64,000 nucleotides of DNA from an uncultured Flavobacteriaceae bacterium. Its GTDB lineage: Bacteria; Bacteroidota; Bacteroidia; Flavobacteriales; Flavobacteriaceae. A program made the translations under genes and the position numbers. Position 1 is the first letter of the stretch. Each line of letters starts with the position of its first letter. The notes under the pieces are model-generated. The model worked only from the letters and a program-made list of their open reading frames with translations, made no database searches and was not told the origin of the DNA. Positions 34,091 through 42,169 of the stretch are shown piece after piece. The DNA lies in the NCBI GenBank assembly GCA_947494825.1, contig CANLWN010000002.1, positions 620,001 through 684,000 of the forward strand. Reading direction: 5' to 3'.

Positions 34091-35428
34091 ATGATAAACA
34101 AAAAAAATACCCTGAGATGGGGTATGGCGCTTTTCGCCTGCCTTGCATTCCTTGAAATCCGCGCACAGGAAGATGTATCCCATGCTTTTACCAACCAGGA
34201 ACAGGAGGCGTTGATCAATTCCGTAGCCCAATTGCTGGACGAAAACTACATTTTTCCCGAAACGGCCAAAAAAGTGGGTATGGCCCTAAAGGAAAACCTT
34301 AGGAAGGGTATCTATACCCCGCTTCGAGACCCGGCAGAGCTGGCCGGTAAGATAACGGAAGACTTACGGAGTTTGAGCAAGGATTTGCATTTCTCACTGC
34401 AGTACAATCCAGGATGGGTAGTGGAAAACCAGGTTACCGTCAGCGAAGAGGACAGTATCGCCTTTGCCCAACAGCGCTTGGCCGCGGCCAAAAGAAGAAA
34501 TTTTGGTTTTAAGCAACTCACCGTTTTGGAGGGAAATGTAGGGTATCTGAACCTCAGCGGCTTTGAAGATACCCGCTATGCGGGGGAGACCGCGGCCACC
34601 GCCATGAACTTCTTTGAAAATGCCGATGCCCTTATCATTGATCTACGACAAAATGGTGGTGGCTCCCCGAGCATGATCCAGCTCATAACGAGCTACCTCT
34701 TTGATGCCGAACCCATTCACCTCAACAGTTTTTATTGGAGACAAACAGACCAAACTACCCAAACATGGACCTTGCCCTATGTACCTGGCAAACGCAGGCC
34801 AGATCTGGATGTGTATGTACTCACCAGCAAGTATACCTTTTCCGCAGCTGAAGAGTTTACCTATAACCTCAAGAATCTTGAAAGAGCCACTATTGTTGGG
34901 GAAACCACCGGAGGTGGGGCCCATCCTGTAGACCGGGTGGCCGCTTCCGATAAATTTGTGCTGCAGGTACCTATTGGTCGGGCCATTAACCCAATTACCA
35001 ACACCAATTGGGAAGGTACAGGGGTAGTACCGGACATTAATGTGCCTTCGGACAAAGCACTGTTGACCGCCCATATCACGGCATTGGAAAATTTAAAAAG
35101 GGAGCATGCGGATGCTGCTCCTACCTATGATTGGCATCTACCCGCTTTACGGGCCAAAGAACAACCCATATTGGTCGCCAAAAAAACCCTGGAAGCCTAC
35201 GTGGGCAAGTACGGGCCAAGAAAGATTACCCTAGAAAACGGAAAACTCTTCTATCAAAGGGAGGAAGGTCCAAAATATAAGCTGAACCCCATGTCAGATG
35301 TGCTGTTTTCCATTGAGGAAATCCCCTATTTTCGGGTGCACTTTTTAAAATCGGAAGCAGGAAAAACCCAAGCTTTACAGGGAATCTATGAAAATGGGAG
35401 AACCGATAAGCATGCTAAAAGCGGGTAA
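34091..35428 (+). CDS. Exported S41-family peptidase
   Basis: The 445-residue protein has a signal peptide (cleavage near residue 25, EIRAQ), the IRBP-like S41 N-terminal helical domain (NSVAQLLDENYIFPETAKKV), and the peptidase core with ALIIDLRQNGGGSPSM and the nucleophile region TFSAAEEF followed by VGETTGGGAHP. No PDZ domain is apparent. A C-terminal beta module (about 380-445) follows. It is 11 bp after the MarR gene. The likely substrate is a periplasmic peptide or protein. Confidence 0.92.
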   Translation: MINKKNTLRWGMALFACLAFLEIRAQEDVSHAFTNQEQEALINSVAQLLDENYIFPETAKKVGMALKENLRKGIYTPLRDPAELAGKITEDLRSLSKDLHFSLQYNPGWVVENQVTVSEEDSIAFAQQRLAAAKRRNFGFKQLTVLEGNVGYLNLSGFEDTRYAGETAATAMNFFENADALIIDLRQNGGGSPSMIQLITSYLFDAEPIHLNSFYWRQTDQTTQTWTLPYVPGKRRPDLDVYVLTSKYTFSAAEEFTYNLKNLERATIVGETTGGGAHPVDRVAASDKFVLQVPIGRAINPITNTNWEGTGVVPDINVPSDKALLTAHITALENLKREHADAAPTYDWHLPALRAKEQPILVAKKTLEAYVGKYGPRKITLENGKLFYQREEGPKYKLNPMSDVLFSIEEIPYFRVHFLKSEAGKTQALQGIYENGRTDKHAKSG

Positions 35429-35518
35429 AAATCGGTTCAACACCATATAAGAAATTGACATTTTTTTCGTTATAGGGACACGACAAATTGGGTAATATAC
35501 CTACTAAACACCTGATTT

Positions 35519-35659
35519 ATGAAGAAGATCTTGCTTGTTTTATCCGTGTTGACCCTAGTATGCTACTTTAGCAGCTGTACCAATGACGAAGGAGGTTCTG
35601 ACCTTGACGTCATAACACCGGTCGATTCCACACAATCAAAAATCGAAGCCAAGGCCTAA
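35519..35659 (+). CDS. Small lipoprotein (46 aa)
   Basis: A 46-codon gene begins MKKILLVLSVLTLVCYFSSC, giving a complete lipoprotein signal peptide with lipobox SSC, C20, then a polar, Ser/Thr-rich tail of 26 residues (TNDEGGSDLD...). Position and signal are typical of small Bacteroidota lipoproteins. It lies 90 bp after the S41 peptidase and converges on folD. No family recognised. Confidence 0.7.
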   Translation: MKKILLVLSVLTLVCYFSSCTNDEGGSDLDVITPVDSTQSKIEAKA

Positions 35660-35686
35660 ACTGCGTCGCTGTACTGCTGCAGGGAG

Positions 35687-36571
35687 TTATTTTTTGCTTC
35701 TATGGCGTTCCCTGGCCAATAGCGTGTTCTTGAGCAGCATGGCTATGGTCATGGGCCCTACTCCTCCCGGAACCGGGGTAATATATGAGGCTTTTTGGGA
35801 AACCGCCTTAAAATCCACATCACCGGCAATGTAATACCCTCGTTCGCGCGAATCATCCGGCACTCTGGTAATCCCCACGTCGATGATCGCGGCCCCCTCC
35901 TTCACCATATCCGCTTTCAAAAAATGGGGTACGCCAAGGGCAGATACAATAATATCGGCCTGTAAGGTCAGTGCCTTTAAATCCTTGGTACGGCTATGGG
36001 CAAGGGTTACGGTGGCATTTCCCGGATTGGCCTTTTGGCTCAACAAAATGCTAATGGGCCGGCCAACGATATGACTTCTCCCGATAATCACCGCGTGTTT
36101 TCCCTCGGTAACCACACCATACCGTTTTAAGAGTTCCATAATGCCATAGGGCGTGGCAGGGTTAAAGGATTCCATATCCAAGGCCATTCTCCCAAAATTG
36201 GTAGGATGAAAGCCATCTACATCCTTATCGGGATCCACGGCCATAAGCACCTTTTGTTCATCGATCTGTTTGGGTAATGGCAATTGAACGATAAAGCCGT
36301 CAATGGAATCGTCCATATTCAATTCATGGATTTTTTCCAGAAGCTCTTCCTCCGAAGTGGTATCGGGCAAATGCACCAGGGTAGATTCAAAGCCAATACG
36401 TTCGCAGGAGCGCACTTTGCTTCCCACATAGGTGAGACTGGCCCCATCATTCCCTACCAACACAGCGGCCAAATGAGGCACTTTTTCCCCGCGTTGGACC
36501 ATCTGGGCCACCTCAGCGGCGATTTCGTCCTTAATCTGATCGGATACCTTCTTTCCGTCAAGTAATTCCAT
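35687..36571 (-). CDS. folD: Methylenetetrahydrofolate dehydrogenase/cyclohydrolase
   Basis: The 294-residue bifunctional enzyme oxidises 5,10-methylene-THF and hydrolyses 5,10-methenyl-THF. Signatures visible are [17 protein letters not shown] with the catalytic lysine, [19 protein letters not shown] and [14 protein letters not shown]. The start codon lies directly at the end of a heptanucleotide repeat array that forms the whole 34-nt gap to the upstream four-helix-bundle gene, so the ffh-folD pair has been split by that insertion. Confidence 0.96.
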   Translation of the reverse strand: MELLDGKKVSDQIKDEIAAEVAQMVQRGEKVPHLAAVLVGNDGASLTYVGSKVRSCERIGFESTLVHLPDTTSEEELLEKIHELNMDDSIDGFIVQLPLPKQIDEQKVLMAVDPDKDVDGFHPTNFGRMALDMESFNPATPYGIMELLKRYGVVTEGKHAVIIGRSHIVGRPISILLSQKANPGNATVTLAHSRTKDLKALTLQADIIVSALGVPHFLKADMVKEGAAIIDVGITRVPDDSRERGYYIAGDVDFKAVSQKASYITPVPGGVGPMTIAMLLKNTLLARERHRSKK

Positions 36572-36608
36572 AGTAGTATTCAGTTTTCAGTAGCAGTTGG
36601 CAGGCTCA
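36572..36608 (-). repeat. Heptanucleotide array between the S23-like gene stop and folD
   Basis: On the minus strand this starts at the stop codon TGA and reads TGnnnnn-type units (TGCCAAC, TGAAAAC, TGAATAC) up to the folD ATG. It is the left arm of an imperfect inverted repeat with 36988-37009. Confidence 0.75.
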
Positions 36609-36968
36609 AACTCCAAACTTGCCCGGGTTATTTATCATATAATGAACAAGTTTGCCCACCTCCTGATTTTGTTCTATCAAATCTTGTTTTTGTTGAATAG
36701 AAATATAATCACAAGTCTGCGCAAATTGTATCCAGACAAAGGTTTCCGAATTTTCGCTATCCGCATCAGTAAGCTTACTTATAAAATGTTTTTCATACCT
36801 CCTTTTTCGATAAGCCTCAGCAATATTAGCGCAAACAGATCGGGACGAACGTCTAATTTGGTCCGTCAACGAATAGCGCTCCTCTTTGGGAAAGGACTTG
36901 GAGACTTCGAAAATATGCATGGCCAACTTAAATCCTTTTTCGTACGCCATCAATTTTTGAAAACCCAT
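36606..36968 (-). CDS. Four-helix-bundle protein, S23/IVS-ORF family
   Basis: The 120-residue protein matches the four-helix-bundle family of 23S rRNA intervening-sequence ORFs (also the Avd relatives): LMAYEKGFKLAMHIFEVSKS opens helix 1, YSLTDQIRRSSRSVCANIAE is the signature with basic residues, and EKHFISKLTDADSENSETFV follows. Members bind nucleic acid as pentamers; their role outside rRNA is unknown. Here the gene sits between ffh and folD with heptanucleotide arrays on both sides that are imperfectly inverted, resembling a free-standing IVS-like insertion. Confidence 0.9.
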   Translation of the reverse strand: MGFQKLMAYEKGFKLAMHIFEVSKSFPKEERYSLTDQIRRSSRSVCANIAEAYRKRRYEKHFISKLTDADSENSETFVWIQFAQTCDYISIQQKQDLIEQNQEVGKLVHYMINNPGKFGV

Positions 36969-36987
36969 ACTCGTATTTTCGTTTACT

Positions 36988-37009
36988 ACCTACTGCAACT
37001 GCCTACTTT
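36988..37009 (-). repeat. Heptanucleotide array between ffh and the S23-like gene
   Basis: On the minus strand units AGTAGGC, AGTTGC, AGTAGGT lie immediately after the ffh stop codon. They are inverted relative to the array on the other side of the S23-like gene: AACTGCCTACT (36997-37007) against AGTAGCAGTT (36589-36598). Confidence 0.7.
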
Positions 37010-38347
37010 TTATCGCATCCCCTTCATGGCGCCCATCATCTGCATCATTTTTTTGCCGCCACCGCCTTGCATCATCTTCATCATCTTGCTCATTTGTTCA
37101 AATTGTTTCAAGAGTTGGTTCACTTCCTGAATGGTACGCCCACTGCCCTTTGCAATACGTTTTTTTCTGCTGGCGTTCAATTTTGCGGGGGTTGCCCGTT
37201 CATCCGGGGTCATTGAATGGATCATGGCTTCAATATGCTTAAAGGCATCATCATCAATGTCCAACCCTTTTAAGGCCTTTCCGGCCCCTGGAATCATCCC
37301 CATAAGATCCTTTAGGTTCCCCATCTTTTTTATCTGCTGGATCTGGCTCAGAAAATCATCGAACCCAAACTTGTTCTTGGCGATTTTTTTCTGGATTTTG
37401 CGAGCCTGTTCCTCATCGAACTGATCCTGTGCCCGTTCCACTAGGGAAATAACATCGCCCATCCCCAAAATACGGTCGGCCATACGCGAAGGGTGGAACA
37501 CATCTATGGCATCCATCTTTTCGCCGGTACCGATGAATTTTATGGGTTTGTCCACCACTGATTTAATGGATATAGCGGCACCGCCCCTGGTATCACCATC
37601 CAATTTGGTCAGAATTACACCATCAAAATTGAGAATGTCGTTGAAAGCCTTGGCCGTATTTACGGCATCCTGACCGGTCATGGAGTCGACCACGAACAGG
37701 GTTTCCTGGGGTTTTACGGCCGTATGGATATTGGCGATCTCATCCATCATCTGCTCATCGACCGCCAAGCGTCCCGCGGTATCAATGATCACCACGTTGA
37801 AACCATTGGCCTTTGCGTGCGCAATCCCTGCCTTGGCAAGGCTAACCGGGTTGTTGTTCTCCCTGTCCGAAAACACCTCTATCCCAATCTGGTCACCCAC
37901 CACGTGCAACTGATCGATGGCTGCCGGACGATATACATCACAGGCCACCAATAGGGGTTTTTTACTTTTCTTGTGCTTCAGGTAATTGGCCAGTTTTCCG
38001 GAAAAGGTAGTTTTACCAGATCCCTGCAGGCCGGACATCAGGATGACGGATGGGTCCCCGGAAAGATCGATTCCTTCGGTCTCCCCGCCCATTAATTCGG
38101 TGAGTTCGTCCTTGACAATCTTTACCATTAATTGGCCAGGCTGCAAGGTGGTAAGCACGTTCTGCCCCAAGGCCTTTTCCCGTACCCTATTGGTAAACTC
38201 CTTGGCAATCTTAAAATTGACATCGGCATCCAATAAAGCCCGGCGTACTTCCTTTACGGTTTCGGCAACGTTTATTTCAGTAATCTGTCCATGTCCCTTG
38301 AGGACGTGGAGTGCTTTATCTAACTTCTCGCTTAAATTGTCGAACAT
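37010..38347 (-). CDS. ffh: Signal recognition particle protein Ffh
   Basis: The 445-residue GTPase is the SRP54 homologue that targets nascent membrane proteins with 4.5S RNA. It has the N domain, the G domain with GLQGSGKTTFSGKL (about 107-120), DTAGR and TKLDGDTRGG, and the M domain ending in a Met/Gly-rich tail (MMKMMQGGGGKKMMQMM). A TAAATTTG box precedes it. It is the first gene of the run ffh, S23-like, folD. Confidence 0.97.
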   Translation of the reverse strand: MFDNLSEKLDKALHVLKGHGQITEINVAETVKEVRRALLDADVNFKIAKEFTNRVREKALGQNVLTTLQPGQLMVKIVKDELTELMGGETEGIDLSGDPSVILMSGLQGSGKTTFSGKLANYLKHKKSKKPLLVACDVYRPAAIDQLHVVGDQIGIEVFSDRENNNPVSLAKAGIAHAKANGFNVVIIDTAGRLAVDEQMMDEIANIHTAVKPQETLFVVDSMTGQDAVNTAKAFNDILNFDGVILTKLDGDTRGGAAISIKSVVDKPIKFIGTGEKMDAIDVFHPSRMADRILGMGDVISLVERAQDQFDEEQARKIQKKIAKNKFGFDDFLSQIQQIKKMGNLKDLMGMIPGAGKALKGLDIDDDAFKHIEAMIHSMTPDERATPAKLNASRKKRIAKGSGRTIQEVNQLLKQFEQMSKMMKMMQGGGGKKMMQMMGAMKGMR

Positions 38348-38372
38348 GGTCTTGATCTCTTTACAGAAAGTG

Positions 38373-38380
38373 CAAATTTA
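38373..38380 (-). promoter_or_regulatory. -7 box upstream of ffh
   Basis: The minus strand reads TAAATTTG, matching TAnnTTTG; the leader would be about 22 nt. No evident -33 TTG. Confidence 0.4.
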
Positions 38381-38422
38381 AGCATTACCATGCGAAGTGG
38401 GAAGCTTAAAAATATAAAACAG

Positions 38423-38453
38423 AAAAAGGCAGCTCCTGACGGAACTGCCCTTT
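38423..38453 (-). terminator. Rho-independent terminator of the repeat lipoprotein gene
   Basis: Stem GGCAG (38428-38432) with CTGCC (38445-38449), extended by flanking AAA/TTT pairs, and a T-rich tract on the minus strand (TTTTTCTGTTTT). It follows the stop codon at 38477 by about 25 bp. Confidence 0.7.
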
Positions 38454-38476
38454 CCAAAAAATTAGGGGCAAATATC

Positions 38477-40240
38477 TTATTTCTTTTCGAAAACCAGGGT
38501 TTCTACAGTTTCATCACCACTGATATCCTTCAGCTCTATCCGGTCGGCGGTAATGGATACCAAATCCCAATCGTCTGTAAGTTCTCCTAGGGGAACCACA
38601 TCATCCCCGCCAAAGTTCAGGTATACTTTAATTTGACCGTCGTCATCCCTGAGCACCCTCCACAATCCGTCCAAAAGAGGGTCGGCATTGGTGGAAACGG
38701 TAACCTTATGGTCTGCGGTGAAGGAGAAGTCCATTCCGGCAAAATCGGCTGTTTCATCCACCTCATTATCGATATAGGAAGCTACAATCCAATCGCCTCC
38801 CATCAGGACATTCCTGATTTCAGGGATATCACCATCCTCTACACTGTCATCACATACCCTTAGCAATACCAGCTCGTAATCGATTTCCTCTACCTCAAAC
38901 TTCAAACGGTTATCATCTAGGTCGCGCAAAGGCCATTCAAAACTCACACCGGGTTCATCGCCCATGGTTATGGCCATTACCAAGATGCCATCATCGTTCA
39001 TTGCAATTTCCCAGGTACCTTCGGAAGTGGTGGTTCCATTGCTCAAGGTAACTACACCTTCGGGCAAGAACTTGAATTCAAAGCCGATCAATCGGTCGAT
39101 CTCCTCGCCTTGGTTCTTCACCTTTTTGATGATCCACTCGCACTCCTTCAATATTTCCCTTAGGGTATCGGGGCCAGTTTCCTCGTCCTTACAGATCTGC
39201 TTCATGATGATCTTGTTACCTCCTTCGGTATAGAGTTTGATCGTATGATCACCGATTTCATAAACAAACCACTCCAGGCTAAAGTCGACCAACACGTCGA
39301 ATTCCAGTTTCAACAAGGCGCCACGGTCCGTGATACGGGTACTCCAGGTACCTTCAATGTTGTTGCCCATTCTATCCTTGACGGTAACACCGCCATCTTC
39401 GGTAAAGGTCATGAGGTACTCAAAGTACTGATCGGTCTGGTTTACACCATCGCGCTCTACTTCCTTCACCACCCAAGGGCATGCGGTTAGACAGATATCC
39501 AAACGGCCATCCTCAAAATCGTCATCGTTGAAATCGTCGTCATCGTCCTCATCACAGGTTTCCTTGGCATTTTCTATGGCATTGGCCAACTCTGCATTGC
39601 TATCCACAACGATCTCCGTACCATCAAACAGTTTTAGGGTAACTGGGAATTGGATACTGATCAGATCATCGTCATCGAGTCCGGCAAAGAACCGTCGCAG
39701 GTCCTTATCGCTCTCTACAGTAACGGATCCGGTCTGCTGCTCGTTTATATCAAAAGTGAACAAGGTAATGGGGTACACAAAATCAATACACTCAATATCG
39801 TCATCATCACCGCCCTCAATACAATCTTCGGCGAGTTCGCGCAAGTCTTCCTTGCTGTTGATCACGATCTCGCTAAAATCGGGGAGGGTTATGGTAATGG
39901 GGAAAAGGATTTCCAAAATATCCTCATCTACATCGACCTCATCAAAAATATCCTCGATCAAGTGAAGATCCTCTACGGAATCAATGGTAATATCAATACC
40001 GTTTACATTTACGGTATAGGGAAATTGAACGGCAAAACAACTGGAACCGTCAACAATATTGTCAAAGGAACCGTCATTGGAAGACGTTCGTTCTATAAGT
40101 TTAGCGGTGGAAGAGCTTGCCACAATGGTCTCTTGCTCGTTCCCATCGGGCAATTCCTCAAATTCTTCCTGACATGAGGAAAATGTAAGCGCCATAATCA
40201 GTAGGCCTGAGTACAAGGCGTAATTCAAAAACTTTTTCAT
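38477..40240 (-). CDS. Acidic repeat lipoprotein: four short beta/alpha repeats plus three lipocalin-like repeats
   Basis: I do not recognise the whole family. The 587-residue protein has a lipobox (FSSC, C23) and a Ser/Thr-rich linker. Four repeats of about 40 residues follow (about 68-105, 108-147, 149-192, 193-230). Each runs FPxTL-strand, a second V/I-rich strand, then a DxxxDL helix and an Asp-rich linker. Then come three repeats of about 100 residues (248-351, 362-463, 475-587), each opening with a CxWxxK or DWIV motif and resembling lipocalin-like domains (TFTEDGGVTV, FKFLPEGVVTL, DFSFTADHKVTV). Asp-rich linkers such as EDDDDD suggest Ca2+ binding. It is divergent from the ECF sigma/FecR/TonB-receptor genes and is probably exposed on the outer membrane. 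Confidence 0.85.
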   Translation of the reverse strand: MKKFLNYALYSGLLIMALTFSSCQEEFEELPDGNEQETIVASSSTAKLIERTSSNDGSFDNIVDGSSCFAVQFPYTVNVNGIDITIDSVEDLHLIEDIFDEVDVDEDILEILFPITITLPDFSEIVINSKEDLRELAEDCIEGGDDDDIECIDFVYPITLFTFDINEQQTGSVTVESDKDLRRFFAGLDDDDLISIQFPVTLKLFDGTEIVVDSNAELANAIENAKETCDEDDDDDFNDDDFEDGRLDICLTACPWVVKEVERDGVNQTDQYFEYLMTFTEDGGVTVKDRMGNNIEGTWSTRITDRGALLKLEFDVLVDFSLEWFVYEIGDHTIKLYTEGGNKIIMKQICKDEETGPDTLREILKECEWIIKKVKNQGEEIDRLIGFEFKFLPEGVVTLSNGTTTSEGTWEIAMNDDGILVMAITMGDEPGVSFEWPLRDLDDNRLKFEVEEIDYELVLLRVCDDSVEDGDIPEIRNVLMGGDWIVASYIDNEVDETADFAGMDFSFTADHKVTVSTNADPLLDGLWRVLRDDDGQIKVYLNFGGDDVVPLGELTDDWDLVSITADRIELKDISGDETVETLVFEKK

Positions 40241-40325
40241 AACGATTTGGATTTTACTGGTTCGTACAACCCTAAAACAACTATCTTTAAGATAACCCTA
40301 CCTGTTTTTTTAATTTTTTTTAAAA

Positions 40326-40333
40326 TATCTTTG
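40326..40333 (+). promoter_or_regulatory. -7 box upstream of the ECF sigma gene
   Basis: TATCTTTG matches TAnnTTTG and lies 15 bp before the TTG start codon, giving a leader of about 8 nt. A T-rich stretch, not a clear TTG, lies at -33. Confidence 0.4.
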
Positions 40334-40347
40334 AAAAAACCAATCAT

Positions 40348-40860
40348 TTGAGCAAGGATACTATAGACAACGTATGTGAGGAAGAGGTATACAGCTCCCT
40401 CTTCAGGGCCCATTCCAAAACGGTTTTCAACTTTATATATTATAAGTACGGTAATGAGGAAAAGGCATACGATGTGGTTCAGGAGGCCTTTATAAAGCTT
40501 TGGGAGAACTGTGCCAAGGTTAGTCCGGAAAAGGCGAAGTCCTATGTCTATACCATTGCCAACAACTTATATTTGAATGTCCTAAAAGCGGAAAAAGTAA
40601 GGCTCAGGTATGCGAACACCCCGCAGGACAATTCCAGTGAATCACCAGAATTTTTAATGGAGGAAAAACAGTATAAGGAAAAACTGGACCGTGCCCTGAA
40701 CCAATTACCGGAAAACCAGCGGACAACCTTTCTTTTAAACAGAATCGATGGGAAAAAATATACCGAAATCGCTGAAATGGAGGGTGTAAGTGTCAAGGCC
40801 ATAGAAAAAAGAATGCACTTGGCCCTGAAAACCTTGCGCGAGCAGATCGATGGGATATGA
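40348..40860 (+). CDS. ECF-type RNA polymerase sigma factor (FecI-like)
   Basis: The 170-residue protein has sigma region 2 (FNFIYYKYGNEEKAYDVVQE, about 30-50) and region 4 (LPENQRTTFLLNRIDGKKYT with EIAEMEGVSVKAIEKRMHLA). The start is a TTG at 40348: the frame is open only to 40324 and holds no earlier ATG or GTG. It is divergent from the acidic repeat lipoprotein and precedes the FecR and TonB-receptor genes, separated from them by a tandem repeat region. It probably activates transcription of the receptor operon or the lipoprotein on a FecR signal. Its stop codon TGA is the first triplet of a repeat array. Confidence 0.92.
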   Translation: MSKDTIDNVCEEEVYSSLFRAHSKTVFNFIYYKYGNEEKAYDVVQEAFIKLWENCAKVSPEKAKSYVYTIANNLYLNVLKAEKVRLRYANTPQDNSSESPEFLMEEKQYKEKLDRALNQLPENQRTTFLLNRIDGKKYTEIAEMEGVSVKAIEKRMHLALKTLREQIDGI

Positions 40861-41140
40861 ATGTTGAGTTGTGAATTACTGAAAAATGCCAACTGCCAAC
40901 TGTATTATGAGTGTGGAGCCTTGAGTTATGAATTATGAATGTTGAATTACTGAAAACTGCCAACTGTACTATGAGTTATGAGTGTGGAGTCTTGAGTTAT
41001 GAATTATGAATTACTGAAAACTGCCAACTGCCAACGGTACTATGAGTTATGAGTGTGGAGCCTTGAGTTATGAATTATGAATGTTGTGAATTATGAATGT
41101 TGAATTATGAATTACTGAAAACTGCCAACTGCACACTGTT
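40858..41140 (+). repeat. 71-bp tandem repeat built of TGnnnnn heptanucleotides
   Basis: Three units of 71 bp are visible, with the marker GTGTGGAG at 40911, 40982 and 41053. Inside each unit the sequence is mostly 7-nt units such as TGAGTTA, TGAATTA, TGAAAAC and TGCCAAC. The array begins with the TGA stop codon of the sigma gene. No gene is seen between here and FecR at 41258. Confidence 0.85.
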
Positions 41141-41257
41141 TTAGGGGCCACAACTGGCAAAAATTTGTTATTTACACCCTAAAACCAGGGATTTGTAATG
41201 TAATAGGGTAGGGTTTTTTCTTTTTGAATTGTTATATTGACGTAAAGCATAGAAATC

Positions 41258-42169
41258 ATGCAAGAGAATTATTTGGCAAAATGGCTTAACAACGAACTCA
41301 CGGAAGAGGAGCTGGCGGCTTTTAAAAAGACCGCGGAATATGCTTCCTATGTGAGGTTATTGGCGGCTTCCGGTAAATTGGAGGGCCCCGATTTTGACGT
41401 TGAGAAGGCTTTGAGCGAACTTAGGAACAAGCGGCCGGACAAGGAAGTCAAAGTGGTACGTTTGCGTCCGTATAAAAGGATACTGCGCGTCGCCGCAGCT
41501 ATCGCCGTTCTTCTTGCCGTTTCCTATTTCTATGTGGACTCCCTTGACGAAAGGGTCTCTACCCAGTATGCCGAACGAAGCGAAGTGATACTTCCCGATA
41601 ATTCGGAAATTGTTTTGAATGCAGATTCCAAAGTTTCTTTTAGCAAAAAGAAATGGAACGAGGAACGCAATGTATCCCTGGAAGGGGAAGCCTTTTTTAA
41701 GGTAGCCAAGGGCAAGCGGTTTACCGTATCTACGGACAATGGGACGGTTACCGTGCTGGGCACACAGTTTAATGTAGAGAACCGCGAAGGTTTCTTTGAA
41801 GTGACCTGTTTTGAGGGCTTGGTAAGCGTTACCTACCACAGTAAAGAAATGAAACTCCCTGCGGGCAGCTCGTTCCTGGCCGTTAACGGAAAGATTATAG
41901 AGGCGGAAACCCCAAATACTGCTGAACCTACTTGGATGAACAATGAGAGTACCTTTAAAAGTATTCCCTTAAACTTTGTACTGAACGAGTTTCAAAGACA
42001 GTACAATGTAGAAGTCAAGACCGAAAACATCGATCTAAATCGATTATTTACAGGCTCTTTTAGCAACACCAACATAGATTTAGCGTTACAGAGTATTAGT
42101 GCCCCTTCTCAAATAAAGTTTAAATTAGAGGGGAACAAAGTGCTATTCTATGCTGAAAACGCTCCCTAA
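41258..42169 (+). CDS. FecR-family anti-sigma factor
   Basis: The 303-residue inner-membrane protein has a cytoplasmic N-terminal part (about 1-75), one membrane helix (about 76-93, ILRVAAAIAVLLAVSYFYV), a periplasmic FecR domain (DNSEIVLNADSKVSF and GEAFFKVAKGKRFTV) and a C-terminal STN-contacting domain (PLNFVLNEFQRQYNVEV). It should hold the adjacent ECF sigma factor and release it when the TonB receptor is occupied. The stop overlaps the start of the receptor gene by 20 bp. Confidence 0.93.
   Translation: MQENYLAKWLNNELTEEELAAFKKTAEYASYVRLLAASGKLEGPDFDVEKALSELRNKRPDKEVKVVRLRPYKRILRVAAAIAVLLAVSYFYVDSLDERVSTQYAERSEVILPDNSEIVLNADSKVSFSKKKWNEERNVSLEGEAFFKVAKGKRFTVSTDNGTVTVLGTQFNVENREGFFEVTCFEGLVSVTYHSKEMKLPAGSSFLAVNGKIIEAETPNTAEPTWMNNESTFKSIPLNFVLNEFQRQYNVEVKTENIDLNRLFTGSFSNTNIDLALQSISAPSQIKFKLEGNKVLFYAENAP

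Noticed and set aside
38477-40240. SusD-like partner for the TonB receptor
   Set aside because: The lipoprotein is beta-rich and repeat-built, whereas SusD is all-helical with tetratricopeptide repeats; none of its motifs is present.
40858-41140. Insertion-sequence remnant between sigma and FecR genes
   Set aside because: No terminal inverted repeats, target duplication or transposase fragment; the internal order is tandem and period-7.
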